This document shows positions 43,585 through 43,694 of a DNA stretch of 43,694 nucleotides, in pieces. This DNA is from Perkinsus olseni. Lineage: Eukaryota > Perkinsozoa > Perkinsida. The stretch spans positions 1 to 43,694 of the forward strand of contig JABANN010000280.1 in assembly GCA_013115125.1 (NCBI GenBank), written 5' to 3'. A program made the position numbers and the translations under genes. The stretch's first letter is position 1; each line of letters begins with the position of its first letter. The notes under the pieces are model-generated. The model was not told where the DNA came from. It did not search any database and saw only the letters and a list, made by a program, of their open reading frames with translations.

Positions 43585-43694
43585 AGATTCCAATAGGTAG
43601 TTGTGACGCAGAGAATTTTCTGGCCAGTAATTTTCTCCGTTCCCAGCGATTCCGTTTGACGGTATTCTCAGCCTCCAGAGTGCAGTAGTTGTCG

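Larger units (their letters stand above)
43254..43694. repeat. 213-bp tandem repeat array, two full units plus the start of a third
   Basis: Units start at 43254, 43467 and 43680 (gtgcagtagttgtcg), an exact 213-bp period. Units 1 and 2 differ at only a small number of positions; the array continues past the right edge. Each unit carries a tRNA-like segment on minus. The plus-strand 70-codon ORFs in each unit (MSSYKLSLS and MSSYELSLS) are by-products of the repeat and not proteins. Confidence 0.9.

Noticed and set aside
43263-43688. Two near-identical 70-codon plus ORFs
   Set aside because: They are antisense to the tRNA-like segments and arise from the 213-bp repeat period.
1-43694. Alternative (ciliate-type) genetic code with reassigned TAA/TAG
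   Set aside because: TAA, TAG and TGA each end convincing genes (TMEM65, IWS1, HOGA), and in-frame stops are explained by introns with proper GT/AG sites.
1-43694. Mobile elements, LTR or virus-like elements, CRISPR arrays, rRNA genes
   Set aside because: No reverse transcriptase, transposase, integrase or capsid-like frame, no long terminal repeats, no short spaced repeats and no rRNA-like stretch was seen by eye; a repeat-library search would be the decisive test.
1-43694. Spliced-leader RNA gene
   Set aside because: No stretch resembling the known 22-nt dinoflagellate/Perkinsus leader was found on either strand by eye.

Overview
The window is nuclear DNA from a eukaryotic microbe, most likely an alveolate protist. 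A Perkinsus-type organism fits best, but that name is inference. The evidence is: genes split by very short GT-AG introns (about 36-70 nt, a few up to about 100), both strands densely coding with gaps often under 200 bp, near-balanced base composition, standard stop codons (TAA, TAG and TGA all end genes), and a tubulin-glycylase-type TTLL gene, expected in a flagellated cell. Most ORFs longer than 60 codons are exons read into introns, or shadows, so genes were rebuilt by joining exons at GT/AG sites that keep frame and family similarity. Models with every phase checked: the 279-aa orphan (2397-3534), the first SET-like gene, TMEM65, R2R3 Myb, HOGA and a 97-aa small protein. For the others the span is better supported than each exon edge.

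Layout. 1-5.5 kb is all minus strand: a secreted protein with a possible NlpC/P60-like fold (cut by the left edge), an unassigned 1.3 kb gap, a membrane-anchored orphan and an EF-hand protein. From 5.5 kb most genes are on plus: an orphan; a small membrane ORF on minus that starts 31 bp from a TTLL3/8/10-type tubulin glycylase (6.9-10.4 kb); an RRM protein (10.5-12.2 kb); a multi-spanning membrane orphan (12.2-14.6 kb); a helical orphan (14.6-15.9 kb); a seven-bladed RCC1 protein (16.0-18.0 kb); and a tandem pair of divergent SET-like paralogues (18.2-21.1 kb). These are followed by a RING / TRAF-type zinc finger / three-SH3 protein (21.5-24.4 kb), 4-hydroxy-2-oxoglutarate aldolase (24.8-26.0 kb), a small orphan, a larger orphan (26.7-28.2 kb), a coiled-coil RING protein with a Ser/Asp-rich basic tail (28.3-29.8 kb), TMEM65 (30.2-31.3 kb), an R2R3 Myb factor (31.6-32.6 kb), IWS1/SPN1 (34.2-36.0 kb), a coiled-coil orphan (36.1-39.0 kb) and a long helical-repeat, probably organellar protein (39.0-42.8 kb). 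The right end holds two perfect short hairpins and the start of a 213-bp tandem array carrying a tRNA-like promoter on minus.

There is no operon logic here. The neighbours serve separate cell functions: axoneme modification, chromatin and transcription (Myb, IWS1, SET-like, RCC1), ubiquitin signalling, glyoxylate/hydroxyproline metabolism and mitochondrial function. The most unusual content is the divergent SET-like tandem pair, the RING-TRAF-SH3 architecture and the tRNA-derived 213-bp array.
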